Assembly: GCA_016710325.1 (NCBI GenBank)
Contig: JADJXK010000002.1
Span: forward strand, 4,464,001-4,528,000
Reading direction: 5' to 3'
DNA: 64,000 nucleotides
From: Candidatus Leptofilum proximum
GTDB lineage: Bacteria; Chloroflexota; Anaerolineae; Promineifilales; Promineifilaceae
Under the pieces are notes generated by a model. The model was not told the DNA's origin. It made no database searches and saw only the letters and a program-made list of their open reading frames with translations. Positions 15,995 to 24,277 of the stretch are shown one piece after another (position 1 is the first letter of the stretch; each line of letters begins with the position of its first letter). The position numbers and the translations under genes are program-made.

Positions 15995-17229
15995 GATGCC
16001 CCACTCCATTTTGCCCATTCGCGGCCTAAATCAGCGATAAATTCATCAGAATCACCAAATTCCACAGCAATGTGAGCCTGTTTAAAGAATGACTTGATGT
16101 AATTTTTGGCCTGCACTGTGTCTTTTATCCAGGGCTGCTCATCCATATCAATATGGATTGCTGTGCTAATGCCACGATGACTAGACTGCTCTCGCGGCTT
16201 ACGCAGCAGGCCGCGGAATAAAATCTTCAGGTCCCAATCATGCAGTCGGTAACCAAGCAGCAAAAGCGAAGAAGTATTCAAAACTGTCTCAAAATAAGGT
16301 GGAATAATGCCATCGCCGTTGTGGTTCTCATTTTGTTTGTCGCGCGCCAGCGCCCAGAGCAGTTCAAGATAATCATCTTCACTTAAAACCATTGAGGCCG
16401 GATATTGCTCCATGCCCAACAGGTGATACACAACCGGGCATTTCTCACTGGGCTTGTATTCAGCTTGGGGAATATGTTCAGGGGCCAGGTTGTCGAATGA
16501 CAGCTGCTTGTTCCAGAAGCACAAACGGCTCTGGGGATGTTTACCTGCCGCTTCTAATTCGCGTTCCACAAAATCATGGTAGCTGGTGGTGATATAAACT
16601 TTTAGTGGTAAACGAGCTAATGTCTTTATCGGGTCGACTCTGTTGGCCGTAAATCGAGGGAAATCCAATTCTGCCACGATGTCTGAGTAAGAAAAATAAT
16701 ACCGTTCCTCGTGTAACTGCTCAATAAAAACCACCTCCTCAGCATTGTCTTCAATCTGAGCAATTTGGTACGCGATCTGGAGTAATTTTTCTTTCAGGAA
16801 AACAAGATACTCTCTTCTGGCAACAATCGGATTGTTGTGCATGAGGGCATAGAACTGAGCAACTCTGGCAATCTGAACATCATCATTTAGAGGGTATGAA
16901 ATGATTTCATCGAGGTCCCTGATATACGTTCCTTCTTCAGCCCACTTCTTGGCCAGTTCCTCAGTTACGTTAAATTCCTTGTTAATGTCACTACTTTGTA
17001 CATTCTCTGAGTTTTTCGCTTTTAGAGGGCGCAAGATACCAATGTCTTGATCCTCGTCCACATCAAAAATGTGGGCGTTGCGGATAGTATCTCCAATAAT
17101 TGGCACCAGATTACCTTCCTGAATGTCCTTGCAGAGTTTTTCCATGAAGGAAACAGGGCTTAATGTGTTGAATGATCCATGATTGGCGAGCATCGCTTTT
17201 CTGCTGAGTAACTTCTTTGTTTCTTTCAT
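15991..17229 (-). CDS. SIR2-like protein (SIR2_2 type), putative NADase effector
   Basis: A 412-residue protein resembling the SIR2 domain found beside bacterial STAND NTPases. Visible landmarks are LVPIIGDTIRN near 37-47 (position of the usual Gly-rich NAD loop), YITTSYHDFVEREL (the usual TTNYD element), PVVYHLLGMEQYPASMVLSEDDYLELL (carrying the likely catalytic His), and LLLLGYRLHDWDLKILFRGLL. In related defence proteins such domains deplete NAD; here that is inference, because the Gly-rich loop is altered. It starts 5 nt after the FGE-fold gene stops and ends in an ATGA overlap with the nSTAND gene. The region is AT-richer than the window and has no ACGGCCGT. Confidence 0.78.
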   Translation of the reverse strand: MKETKKLLSRKAMLANHGSFNTLSPVSFMEKLCKDIQEGNLVPIIGDTIRNAHIFDVDEDQDIGILRPLKAKNSENVQSSDINKEFNVTEELAKKWAEEGTYIRDLDEIISYPLNDDVQIARVAQFYALMHNNPIVARREYLVFLKEKLLQIAYQIAQIEDNAEEVVFIEQLHEERYYFSYSDIVAELDFPRFTANRVDPIKTLARLPLKVYITTSYHDFVERELEAAGKHPQSRLCFWNKQLSFDNLAPEHIPQAEYKPSEKCPVVYHLLGMEQYPASMVLSEDDYLELLWALARDKQNENHNGDGIIPPYFETVLNTSSLLLLGYRLHDWDLKILFRGLLRKPREQSSHRGISTAIHIDMDEQPWIKDTVQAKNYIKSFFKQAHIAVEFGDSDEFIADLGREWAKWSGAS

Positions 17230-17234
17230 TTTGA

Positions 17235-18209
17235 CTACTCCCAGTTAATGACGACCCGAAAGCCAATGCGACGATGTTTTAGCCCGCGCATAAACGGTAA
17301 CTCTGAATCCCGGTTGGCGGCTCTAAGCGGAACGTCTGAAACCAGTTTGGCCCCACCACGCGTAACCCGCCTGATTTGTCGGTTTTGGTTTAGTTCGTCA
17401 TGGCCGCCATTAGGTTTCCAGATTTCTTGCCAGGGATAGGCGCTAAGCGGATCAAGATTATGGCGTCTTTTGCGTCCCCACATAGAAGTTGTCCATTCAC
17501 GGACATTGCCAACCATATCTTCACAGCCATAAACGCTGGCGCCGCCTGGATAGGCATTTACCGGTGTCACCATAGCAACCGACGAATTGCAAAACGTTCC
17601 TTCCTGCCAGTCGTTTCCCCAAGGATAGTTATGCCCTTCTGGGCCACGAGCTGCTTTTTCCCATTGGGCTTCTGATGGTAGGGCATACGGCCGTCCCGTT
17701 ACCTCTATTAGCCAGTTGCAATACTTGATTGCTTCCTTCCAGGTGATCCCCCTGACTGGAAGGTCAAGCTGGTTTTCTGCCGGTTGAATACCGTTTTGCC
17801 AGGCTAACTCCGTTGGCACATCGCCATTTGTGGCCAACAGATAGTGCGCGTACTGTCGGTTGGTGACAGGATATTTACCTACTCGAAAGTCTGGCAGAAA
17901 ATATTCAAATTGGGGCGATTCGCTTGGGGGAATGTCATCACCGGCTTCACTGCCCATCAGAAAAATTCCTCCGGGCACAAAGCAGGTCTCTGGCTCCCAT
18001 GATTCTCTAGGAATCTCTTCCAAAGTAAAATCTTCTCGATCCCTTTGTTCGTAAGCTGCATGGAACAGTTGAATAAACTCTGGAGGCAAAATGAGGTTTG
18101 CTGAAGAAATATGGTAATTTGTGTTGTTACCGACTTGGCCGATTCGGCCGCCATCTCCCATGTTTACGCCGTGTCCTTCTTGGACTTGCACGCTTTGCTC
18201 TCGACTCAT
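17235..18209 (-). CDS. FGE/SUMF-fold protein with N-terminal GQVGNN amyloid-like motif
   Basis: A 324-residue protein. Residues 1-45 are a Gly/Asn-rich leader with IGQVGNNTNY at 23-32, matching the C-terminal motif of the caspase. Residues ~80-324 form an FGE-sulfatase domain: FVPGGIFLMGSEAGDD, FRVGKYPVTNRQYAHYL, YALPSEAQWEKAARGPEG, MVGNVREWTTSMWG, TRGGAKL and GFRVV. The paired C-terminal cysteines of true formylglycine-generating enzymes are absent, so it is more likely a binding, sensor or substrate-recognition module, as known for FGE domains in conflict systems and retroelements. It is 95 nt from the M23 gene upstream and 5 nt from the SIR2-like gene downstream. Confidence 0.85.
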   Translation of the reverse strand: MSREQSVQVQEGHGVNMGDGGRIGQVGNNTNYHISSANLILPPEFIQLFHAAYEQRDREDFTLEEIPRESWEPETCFVPGGIFLMGSEAGDDIPPSESPQFEYFLPDFRVGKYPVTNRQYAHYLLATNGDVPTELAWQNGIQPAENQLDLPVRGITWKEAIKYCNWLIEVTGRPYALPSEAQWEKAARGPEGHNYPWGNDWQEGTFCNSSVAMVTPVNAYPGGASVYGCEDMVGNVREWTTSMWGRKRRHNLDPLSAYPWQEIWKPNGGHDELNQNRQIRRVTRGGAKLVSDVPLRAANRDSELPFMRGLKHRRIGFRVVINWE

Positions 18210-18304
18210 TTTTTACCCTCCTCGAAGTCTATAGGCTTTTTGCGTAGACATAAAGTTGTCACCAGGCCTTTTTTATCCTCGTCAAACCTCATTCTGACAG
18301 CCAG

Positions 18305-19003
18305 TTAAACGGGTTCCAGGTATTGGGCCGCTACCCATCCCCCTGTTGTTAGCTCACTCCAGGCCAGGCCGTTTGCCTCAACTTGCATAGGCTTAATTTC
18401 CACGATGGCCCCAAATGGCAATGAATAATTTTTGGTGCTGTGTCGGTTGGGCTTTTGTCGCACGTTTAAGCCGTCTGGGGGAATGACACGCATAAATTTT
18501 GTTGTGAATGGTTCCGACAGCGTGACCGAAAAAGGTAGTTCAGCAAACCAAACCGGTGGATCGAGATACTGCTGCAGCAGTCGCGTGCGCTCACGCCCTG
18601 GCCAATCCAGGGCATTGCTGTTAAGCATGATATCAAAGTGAAGGTGAGCGCCAGTGACCCGCCCTGTTGCCCCAAGCAACCCGATCCTTTGTCCGGCACG
18701 AACCTCATCATTGCGCTGCACATGAATCTCAGCCAAGTGTGCATAGCGCGTAAAGAGATTATCGCTGTGCTTGATAAAAACCAGGTTTCCAAACCCATCG
18801 TTACCGGCAAAATCTGCAAATTTTACGACGCCGTCAGACACGGCATAGATCGGTTCTCCTCCCTGGACTGATTTTGCCAGGTCATGCCCGGTATGCCAGG
18901 CGCCAAACCGGTCAAAGTAAGCCTGGGTAGCAAACCCGCTCGTAACGGTCCATCCAGACCCTGGGTATGTTTCCAAACTAGTGACGGGTGATACTTTTAA
19001 CAT
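18305..19003 (-). CDS. M23 (LytM-type) metallopeptidase with C-terminal SH3b domain, no signal peptide
   Basis: A 232-residue predicted peptidoglycan endopeptidase. The zinc site is intact: WHTGHDLAK near 36-44 and GAHLHFDIM near 114-122. The C-terminal ~60 residues are an SH3b domain (GLNVRQKPN ... GWVAAQYLEPV). GGAGG sits 7 nt before ATG 19003 and 4 nt before ATG 19006; the former is chosen. No secretion signal or membrane helix is present, unlike most chromosomal M23 enzymes, so export would need lysis or another route. It is codirectional with, and 90 nt from, the SH3b glycosidase gene. It may be an effector of the array or a cell-wall remodelling partner. Confidence 0.85.
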   Translation of the reverse strand: MLKVSPVTSLETYPGSGWTVTSGFATQAYFDRFGAWHTGHDLAKSVQGGEPIYAVSDGVVKFADFAGNDGFGNLVFIKHSDNLFTRYAHLAEIHVQRNDEVRAGQRIGLLGATGRVTGAHLHFDIMLNSNALDWPGRERTRLLQQYLDPPVWFAELPFSVTLSEPFTTKFMRVIPPDGLNVRQKPNRHSTKNYSLPFGAIVEIKPMQVEANGLAWSELTTGGWVAAQYLEPV

Positions 19004-19093
19004 CATTGAACCTCCACTTTGCAAAGCATGGTTTTCTAGAATTGAACAAACAGCCATTTATGCTGCTTGTTGCCCAAAAAAATTGGCAGAGTC

Positions 19094-20956
19094 TTAAATG
19101 ATTTGGCGATCACGAACGGCCGTAAACGCGTTAAAGATATGTGCTTTCCGATTGCCATCGGCGGTAACAATGCCGGCATTTTCCATGTTGTCTGACCAGG
19201 CAAACCAGAAAACCACCGATACATGGTCGGCATGGTTGCTGGCTATCGTTGTGTAGACCTCGCGCATATAGTTAGCAATCGTTGGGTAATGTTGTTCACC
19301 AATTGGGTTTGCATGCCCAGGTATGCCAATTTCGGTGATCCAGAGAGGTTTGTCAGGGATGGTGCGTTTGAAAACGGCAAAGGCATCGTCCAACCTGCCA
19401 AAGGTCCAATCTGGAAAAGGACGCGCAACGGGCCAACGGCCGTATGGATGAAGCCCAATCGCATCAACCGGCAGCTGGCCACCCAACGCCTGTTGGCAGG
19501 CACGCACATAAGCCGCCGCCTGGTCTGGCCCCGTAGACAGTCCCCCAAAAACAATCGGTGATGCCGGTGAGGCAGCCCGGATGGCCTGGGCAGCCCGACT
19601 CAAGATAACCGCAAAATGCTCTGGAGGGACATGAACCGAGACCCACGGTGTTTCCGGGTTATCACCCTCATTCCAAATTTGGTAAGCAACTTTGTCCCCT
19701 AAATGGGCATAGTGGGTGGCAATCTCCCCAGCGGCGGCAGCAAACTTAGCCGCATATTGGTGCACCAGGCCAGCCCAATTTTTTTGTGGCCAGGGCGCTT
19801 CATTCCCGGCCACCGTTTGCTGATTGAGAACCACGAGCGAACCAACCCCCTGGCTCGCGTAGCCCTGGATGATGGGATCATATTCGCTAAAAGCGGCCGT
19901 AACGGACCGGTGTTTATCGGCTGCTTTGAAGGGGAAACGCACCCAATCAAAGCCACGCAGCACCCCTTCGTGCAAAGGATTGCTGTGGGGGGCATCTGGA
20001 TTAATATTCATGCCGCTGGCCAGTCGGGTTGTTGTGGGGGTACGGCCCAATTTAACATTGTCTGGCTTGCGTGGTGTTTCAGTTTGTCCGGTTGCTAAGT
20101 AGGCTCGGTAGGCATAGCCGGTCATCTCTCCCAGCCGAACAAAGTCCCAATTGCCTTCAGAGTCTACTTTTTCTTCGAGTACCTCAACGGCCGTACCGGG
20201 CATCATGCGCACGAGGGTGTCATCCTCTGTTGATGGTCCGCTGCGCAGCCATAAACCGGCTTCAGCCGTGACGTACTTCACCTTTTTCTCATCCGACGAG
20301 TTTGCCAAATCATCTGCTTCTCTGGTCAACTCTGGCTCCGGGTCTGGTTCTGAATTTGTTGTCTCTGTCTCAGCCATTTCAGCCTCCAAAGAAACAGCAT
20401 CCATGAAGAAGTCCTTCGGCTTTGGCCATTTGCTTTTGACGCGAATAACAATGTCAGCTGTGCCATTGCCTGGCACGATGAATTCGACTGTGTGCCGGTA
20501 CCATTGGCGGTCACACATTACACGGCCGTTTACCCAACTGCCTTCTCCATTGACCCAAACGCCAGACTCCGCCCCGTAGTCATCTGTTTCCCCATGCAGG
20601 TGTGCTTGAATCGGTACAGTTAAAACAGCGCGGCTGCCGGGCCGCAGCCCAGTCACCGTTTGCGCCAGCGCTGCGCCAAAAACCGCCCCTGAACTAAAAA
20701 TTTTATAGGTGGTCTTCCCGGCGAGAATGAGCGCCCTGGCGCCGCCAGGCTGCTCATCGGCAGGTAGTTGTGTGCTCAGCTTATGAACACATTCAGGAAT
20801 GCCCGTTACCCGGCTGTTAGGATCGGCATAGAGGGGGTCGCCTACATTCAGCCAGGTCAACTGCCAGTGATTCGGCCGTTGGTTTTTTAAATTTCCGGCC
20901 TCCCGTAATGGAGGGAGGGTTTCCCAACCTTCGGTAAAATTGCCATTGCGTAACAT
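19094..20956 (-). CDS. CBM-like / SH3b / clan GH-A glycosidase-like protein
   Basis: A 620-residue multidomain protein without a signal peptide. Residues ~1-195 resemble a carbohydrate-binding beta-sandwich, starting MLRNGNFTEGW and ending DFFMDAVSLEAE. Residues ~225-290 are an SH3b domain (AEAGLWLRSGPSTEDDTLV). Residues ~310-620 look like a TIM-barrel glycosidase, with the acid/base in YQIWNEGDN and the nucleophile in KPLWITEIGIPG. A GGAGAG site lies 8 nt before the ATG. The SH3b domain is shared with the next gene (M23), implying a common cell-wall target. The substrate is unknown; a sugar polymer of the cell envelope is a reasonable inference. Confidence 0.75.
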   Translation of the reverse strand: MLRNGNFTEGWETLPPLREAGNLKNQRPNHWQLTWLNVGDPLYADPNSRVTGIPECVHKLSTQLPADEQPGGARALILAGKTTYKIFSSGAVFGAALAQTVTGLRPGSRAVLTVPIQAHLHGETDDYGAESGVWVNGEGSWVNGRVMCDRQWYRHTVEFIVPGNGTADIVIRVKSKWPKPKDFFMDAVSLEAEMAETETTNSEPDPEPELTREADDLANSSDEKKVKYVTAEAGLWLRSGPSTEDDTLVRMMPGTAVEVLEEKVDSEGNWDFVRLGEMTGYAYRAYLATGQTETPRKPDNVKLGRTPTTTRLASGMNINPDAPHSNPLHEGVLRGFDWVRFPFKAADKHRSVTAAFSEYDPIIQGYASQGVGSLVVLNQQTVAGNEAPWPQKNWAGLVHQYAAKFAAAAGEIATHYAHLGDKVAYQIWNEGDNPETPWVSVHVPPEHFAVILSRAAQAIRAASPASPIVFGGLSTGPDQAAAYVRACQQALGGQLPVDAIGLHPYGRWPVARPFPDWTFGRLDDAFAVFKRTIPDKPLWITEIGIPGHANPIGEQHYPTIANYMREVYTTIASNHADHVSVVFWFAWSDNMENAGIVTADGNRKAHIFNAFTAVRDRQII

Positions 20957-20976
20957 GGATCACTCTCCTAATTCGA

Positions 20977-21465
20977 TTAAAAAGGCATTTCGCTGCTTAG
21001 CAGCTCTGTTTGCCGTACCAACACGTCGATAAATTCGCCAGAGTTGAGCTGGTTTTGAAACAAAAAACATTGTTTGGCCACCGGGGTGGTCAGGCCGCTG
21101 CGCACCAGCAAATTTTGGATTTTGGCCGATACGGCCGCTACACAACCACCATTGGCAAACGTCATCTCTATCAGTTCGTGCACCCGTGGATTGAGCAAAA
21201 GCTGCATCGTACACTCGTCTGGCCCAGGTAAAATGAGCAGGCAAGCCGCTCCAGGCCCGTTTGTCGTAGCTACATCAGCCAGACTCTGGTCCGGGCTCAG
21301 CCAGATGCCGTGTGCCCCGGTTACCGGGCCAGGATAAAGCCCCACCAGCAACACACCTATGCTGCGATGGCGCATCTGGCAAATGCAGCTAACCACAAAC
21401 GCTTCGTCGCATTGGGCCGCCAGCAGCAGCCAGACTAAAGGTGTTTGTTCCTGCTTTTGAGCCAT
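20977..21465 (-). CDS. DJ-1/PfpI-like protein lacking the nucleophile cysteine
   Basis: A 162-residue protein with the pattern of a class I glutamine-amidotransferase/DJ-1 fold: LVWLLLAAQCDEAFVVSCI at the start, AACLLILPGPDEC near 73-85, then the nucleophile-elbow region ANGGCVAAVSAKIQNLLVRSGL near 104-125. The elbow Cys expected in the A-(I/V)-C-x-G motif is Ser here, so an enzymatic role is doubtful. It is the first gene of the seven-gene leftward array, 20 nt before the glycosidase gene, and is divergent from the NB-ARC gene. Family assignment is moderate; another Rossmann-like domain is possible. Confidence 0.5.
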   Translation of the reverse strand: MAQKQEQTPLVWLLLAAQCDEAFVVSCICQMRHRSIGVLLVGLYPGPVTGAHGIWLSPDQSLADVATTNGPGAACLLILPGPDECTMQLLLNPRVHELIEMTFANGGCVAAVSAKIQNLLVRSGLTTPVAKQCFLFQNQLNSGEFIDVLVRQTELLSSEMPF

Positions 21466-21611
21466 TGACAGTCCCCAAGCTGTTGAATAATCCGTGCCGA
21501 CAGTTTATCATGGAGCTTACGTCTGAATGTGCGCAGATGTGTGCAAATCTGTGCAAATCTGTGTATCCTTGCGGCTTCTGTCCATCGCAACTATCTGAGA
21601 GGCTTTGCCAA
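21466..21611. promoter_or_regulatory. Divergent control region between the conflict-like array and the NB-ARC pair
   Basis: This 146-bp gap lies between two divergently transcribed groups and contains CTGTGCAAATCTGTGCAAAT tandem words at about 21545-21565, a member of the ATCTGTG repeat family. A longer reading frame of the plus gene enters this segment, but its Cys-rich translation comes from the repeat, so it is treated as non-coding. No certain promoter box was identified. Confidence 0.45.
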
Positions 21612-23012
21612 ATGAATAACAGTGAACTCACCCTTTCAACGATTAAGGCTGAAACGGCCGCTGCTCTTACCTGCCTCTCAACCGACGCCCCCATGCCTCC
21701 CTTTTTTAAATCGCTGCTCATCATGCGCCAGCGCCTGCATACCGAAAACGAAGCGTCAGAATCTGTATGGCACATCGTGTGTGGCAAGCTGCTGCTGGCG
21801 GCCATCAACCAGATGGCGGAAACACGTCCGCTGTGGGCCGACATCCTGAAAAGCCATTACATCGACCGGATGACCATGCGCGGCATTGCCCACAAGCTGG
21901 GCTACGAAAACCGCTACCGGGTCGATCGGGAGCAGCGCAAGGCAATTGACCGGCTGGCGGAAATTTTGCAGTCGTGGGAGCAAAATGCGCGCCAACAGCA
22001 GGTAGCGAAGCTGCTGCGCAGCCTGGATAAAGAGCCAACGTACGACACCCTCTTTGGCGCCGAGGAATACGTGACGCGGCTCAAGGAGGCGCTGCTGGCC
22101 AAAGATCACGCCTGGCTTATCGCCGTGACCGGCCTGGGTGGCTTGGGCAAAACGGCCGTTGCCGACCAAACCATCCGCCTCATCATTCCCACCCTGCGCT
22201 TCCAGCAAATCGTGGCCATTTACCTGGAACCGGGCAGCCTGCCCCTGGCCAACTTACGGGCCCTGCTCGCCCGGCAGCTTGGGCTGCCCGTTACCAACGA
22301 GGCGGAGACGGAACGCCAGATCGTGCGCTGCCTGAAAGCACATCCCACCCTGGTTTTCATCGATGGTTTTGAAGACGACATTTCGCACCTGGAAGAAGGG
22401 TTGGGCAGATGGGCCAATCCGAGCAAAATTCTCATCACCTCGCGCCACCGGCCCGTTATCAGCCACAGCTTTTTTGCCCAACCGATCGCCAGTTTGCCGA
22501 TGACGGCCGTTGCCAACCTCATCCGCCAGCATGCCCACAAAATCGGCCGTATGGAGCTGGCCACCGCCTCCGACGAGCAAATTAGCCTGATCCACCGCAA
22601 AGTTGGCGGTAATCCACTGGCCCTCAAACTCATCGTGGGCCTGTCTGACAAACACACCATTCCCGCCATCCTCAAGGATCTGACCGAACTGAAGATAGAA
22701 GCCAGGATTGAGGAGATGTACCGGCGGATTTACTGGCAGGCGTGGCGCGCCTTGAGCCAAGAAAGCCAGACCGTGCTCAAGGCAATGCAAATCCCCGATT
22801 CGGCCGCCGGGGCCAATCTCGCCTATATCGCCTCGCTTTGCCCGGAGCTTGATCTGCGCGCCGTCAGCACGGCCGTTGAGGATTTAATCAACCGCTCGCT
22901 GCTGGAAACGCACGGTTCTGCCTGGGAAGCACAGATGCGCTACCGCATTCACAGCCTCACCAAAACCTTTCTGCAGACTGAAATTATTCATTACCCTGAC
23001 GAGTTTTTATGA
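21612..23012 (+). CDS. NB-ARC-type STAND ATPase, TPR part encoded separately
   Basis: A 466-residue ATPase. ATG 21612 follows a GAGAGG site by 9 nt. The N-terminal ~160 residues are helical, with an HTH-like segment (MRGIAHKLGYENRYRVDREQ). The NB-ARC core follows, with Walker A TGLGGLGKTAV near 173-183, Walker B TLVFIDGFEDD near 250, the sensor KILITSRHR, and a GNPLALKLIVG motif. A winged-helix-like C-terminus ends the protein. No sensor repeat is present; instead the TPR protein 23009-24226 starts in an ATGA overlap with this stop. The pair looks like a split version of the fused HTH-NB-ARC-TPR regulator encoded just downstream. It probably acts as a nucleotide-dependent switch for transcription or defence. 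Confidence 0.85.
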   Translation: MNNSELTLSTIKAETAAALTCLSTDAPMPPFFKSLLIMRQRLHTENEASESVWHIVCGKLLLAAINQMAETRPLWADILKSHYIDRMTMRGIAHKLGYENRYRVDREQRKAIDRLAEILQSWEQNARQQQVAKLLRSLDKEPTYDTLFGAEEYVTRLKEALLAKDHAWLIAVTGLGGLGKTAVADQTIRLIIPTLRFQQIVAIYLEPGSLPLANLRALLARQLGLPVTNEAETERQIVRCLKAHPTLVFIDGFEDDISHLEEGLGRWANPSKILITSRHRPVISHSFFAQPIASLPMTAVANLIRQHAHKIGRMELATASDEQISLIHRKVGGNPLALKLIVGLSDKHTIPAILKDLTELKIEARIEEMYRRIYWQAWRALSQESQTVLKAMQIPDSAAGANLAYIASLCPELDLRAVSTAVEDLINRSLLETHGSAWEAQMRYRIHSLTKTFLQTEIIHYPDEFL

Positions 23013-24226
23013 GCCAACCACTTGCCGTTACACCAGAAAGCGTCCAGATCATTACCCGGGCCCTGGATTATTGGTTGGCTGTTGTGCAGGCCCTGGACGG
23101 CTTCCCAAACCAGACCTTTCTGGCTGAGCAGGTCAATATTTTGCGCGCCGTTAAGCTGGGAATGGGGGCTGAAGCGACGCGCGGCCAGGCTCTGCAGCTG
23201 GCCCTTGCCACGTTTCCTCTGGTTGGCAACAGCGGCCGCTGGGCCGATTGGCTGCCTTTGTTTGAAGCAATTTACGGCCGTTTCTGCACCATCGATCGGG
23301 AGCAGTACGGCCGTTTCCTGGGCCGCCTGGGTCAACTTTACCGGCTGGACAACCGCGTGGATGAAGCGCTGCACGTACACCAAACGGCCGTAGCCGTCAT
23401 TGCGCCTCTGCCGCCTGGCAGCCCCATTGCCTGCGAAATTGCCTTTCAGCTGGCCGAGGATTATCGGCGGCTGGCCCAGTTTGAACTGGCCCAACAACAT
23501 GCCCTGGCCGCCTGGCACAGCGCTAACGCCGCCCGGCAGAACGGCGCGTGGCACGCCATCAGTTGGCGCGCGGCGGCGGCCAACAGCCTGGGCCTCATTC
23601 ACGAAGCACTACTCCAGCTGGAGGCAGCCGCCGATTGGTTTAGCAAGGCCATTCAGCTGTGGCAAAACCTGAACCGGCCGGTGGAACTGGGCCGCGCGCT
23701 AAGCAACCTGGGCAACGTCTTACGGCAGCAAGAAAAGGCAGAAGAAGCACTGCTTGCCTTTCACCAGGCGCTCAACCAGTTGGATAAAACAACGCTTTGG
23801 CTGGAAAAAATGATCGTGCAGTACAATACGGCCGTACTTCACTTCTCCCAGGCGCAGTACGACCAGGCAGAAAGGCTTTTGCGCGACCTGCATTTGGAAA
23901 TGGGGCGACAGCCAGACGCTCATCCCAGCCTGTATGCGCACACCTGCCACAGCCTGGGCAACACCATTCTCAAACACGGCCGTTTGGCCGAGGCGGAACC
24001 GTTTTTGCGCCAGAGCCTGCCGCTTTGGCGGACCCTTGGTGATGATCTCAACCTGGGCAACAGCCTGGCTACCCTGGCCGAACTGCTCGGCGCCCAACAT
24101 CGGCTTGACGAGGCGCGTGCCCTGTACCGCGAAGCGCTGGCGCTGCTGGCCAACCAACGCGCCACCCCCAGGGGCAAAAACCTCTACCAGGAGTTTTTGG
24201 CGGCGTTTGCCGCGCTCAATTGTTAA
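23009..24226 (+). CDS. TPR-repeat protein, sensor partner of the NB-ARC ATPase
   Basis: A 405-residue, all-helical protein made of tetratricopeptide-like repeats, for example LGRALSNLGNVLRQQEKAEE, HTCHSLGNTILKHGRLAEAE and LATLAELLGAQHRLDEARAL. No enzymatic motif is visible. Its ATG overlaps the stop of the NB-ARC gene (ATGA), so the two are translationally coupled and probably form one functional STAND receptor in two chains. Six ACGGCCGT octamers lie within the gene, typical of long-resident genes in this window. A perfect 10-bp hairpin follows at 24232-24259. Confidence 0.85.
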   Translation: MSQPLAVTPESVQIITRALDYWLAVVQALDGFPNQTFLAEQVNILRAVKLGMGAEATRGQALQLALATFPLVGNSGRWADWLPLFEAIYGRFCTIDREQYGRFLGRLGQLYRLDNRVDEALHVHQTAVAVIAPLPPGSPIACEIAFQLAEDYRRLAQFELAQQHALAAWHSANAARQNGAWHAISWRAAAANSLGLIHEALLQLEAAADWFSKAIQLWQNLNRPVELGRALSNLGNVLRQQEKAEEALLAFHQALNQLDKTTLWLEKMIVQYNTAVLHFSQAQYDQAERLLRDLHLEMGRQPDAHPSLYAHTCHSLGNTILKHGRLAEAEPFLRQSLPLWRTLGDDLNLGNSLATLAELLGAQHRLDEARALYREALALLANQRATPRGKNLYQEFLAAFAALNC

Positions 24227-24231
24227 GGTTC

Positions 24232-24259
24232 GTCAGGCTGGTTTTGCGGCCAGCCTGAC
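24232..24259. terminator. Hairpin between convergent TPR gene and small ORF
   Basis: GTCAGGCTGG (24232-24241) pairs perfectly with CCAGCCTGAC (24250-24259) around an 8-nt loop. It lies 5 nt after the TPR stop and 18 nt after the stop of the very small minus-strand ORF, so it can serve both directions. There is no U-tract, so its strength as an intrinsic terminator is uncertain. Confidence 0.65.
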
Positions 24260-24277
24260 AATAAAAGCAGAGTGGGT

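Noticed and set aside
17235..18209. True formylglycine-generating enzyme
   Set aside because: The C-terminal catalytic Cys pair is absent and no sulfatase gene is nearby.
18305..21465. Prophage lysis module (M23, glycosidase)
   Set aside because: No holin, tail, capsid, integrase or att site is seen; the genes are embedded in the STAND/caspase array. It remains a weak alternative.
21441..21611. Cys-rich N-terminal extension of the NB-ARC protein (MCANLCKSVYPCGFCPS)
   Set aside because: It overlaps the divergent gene start, comes from ATCTGTG words, and a better start with a ribosome site is at 21612.
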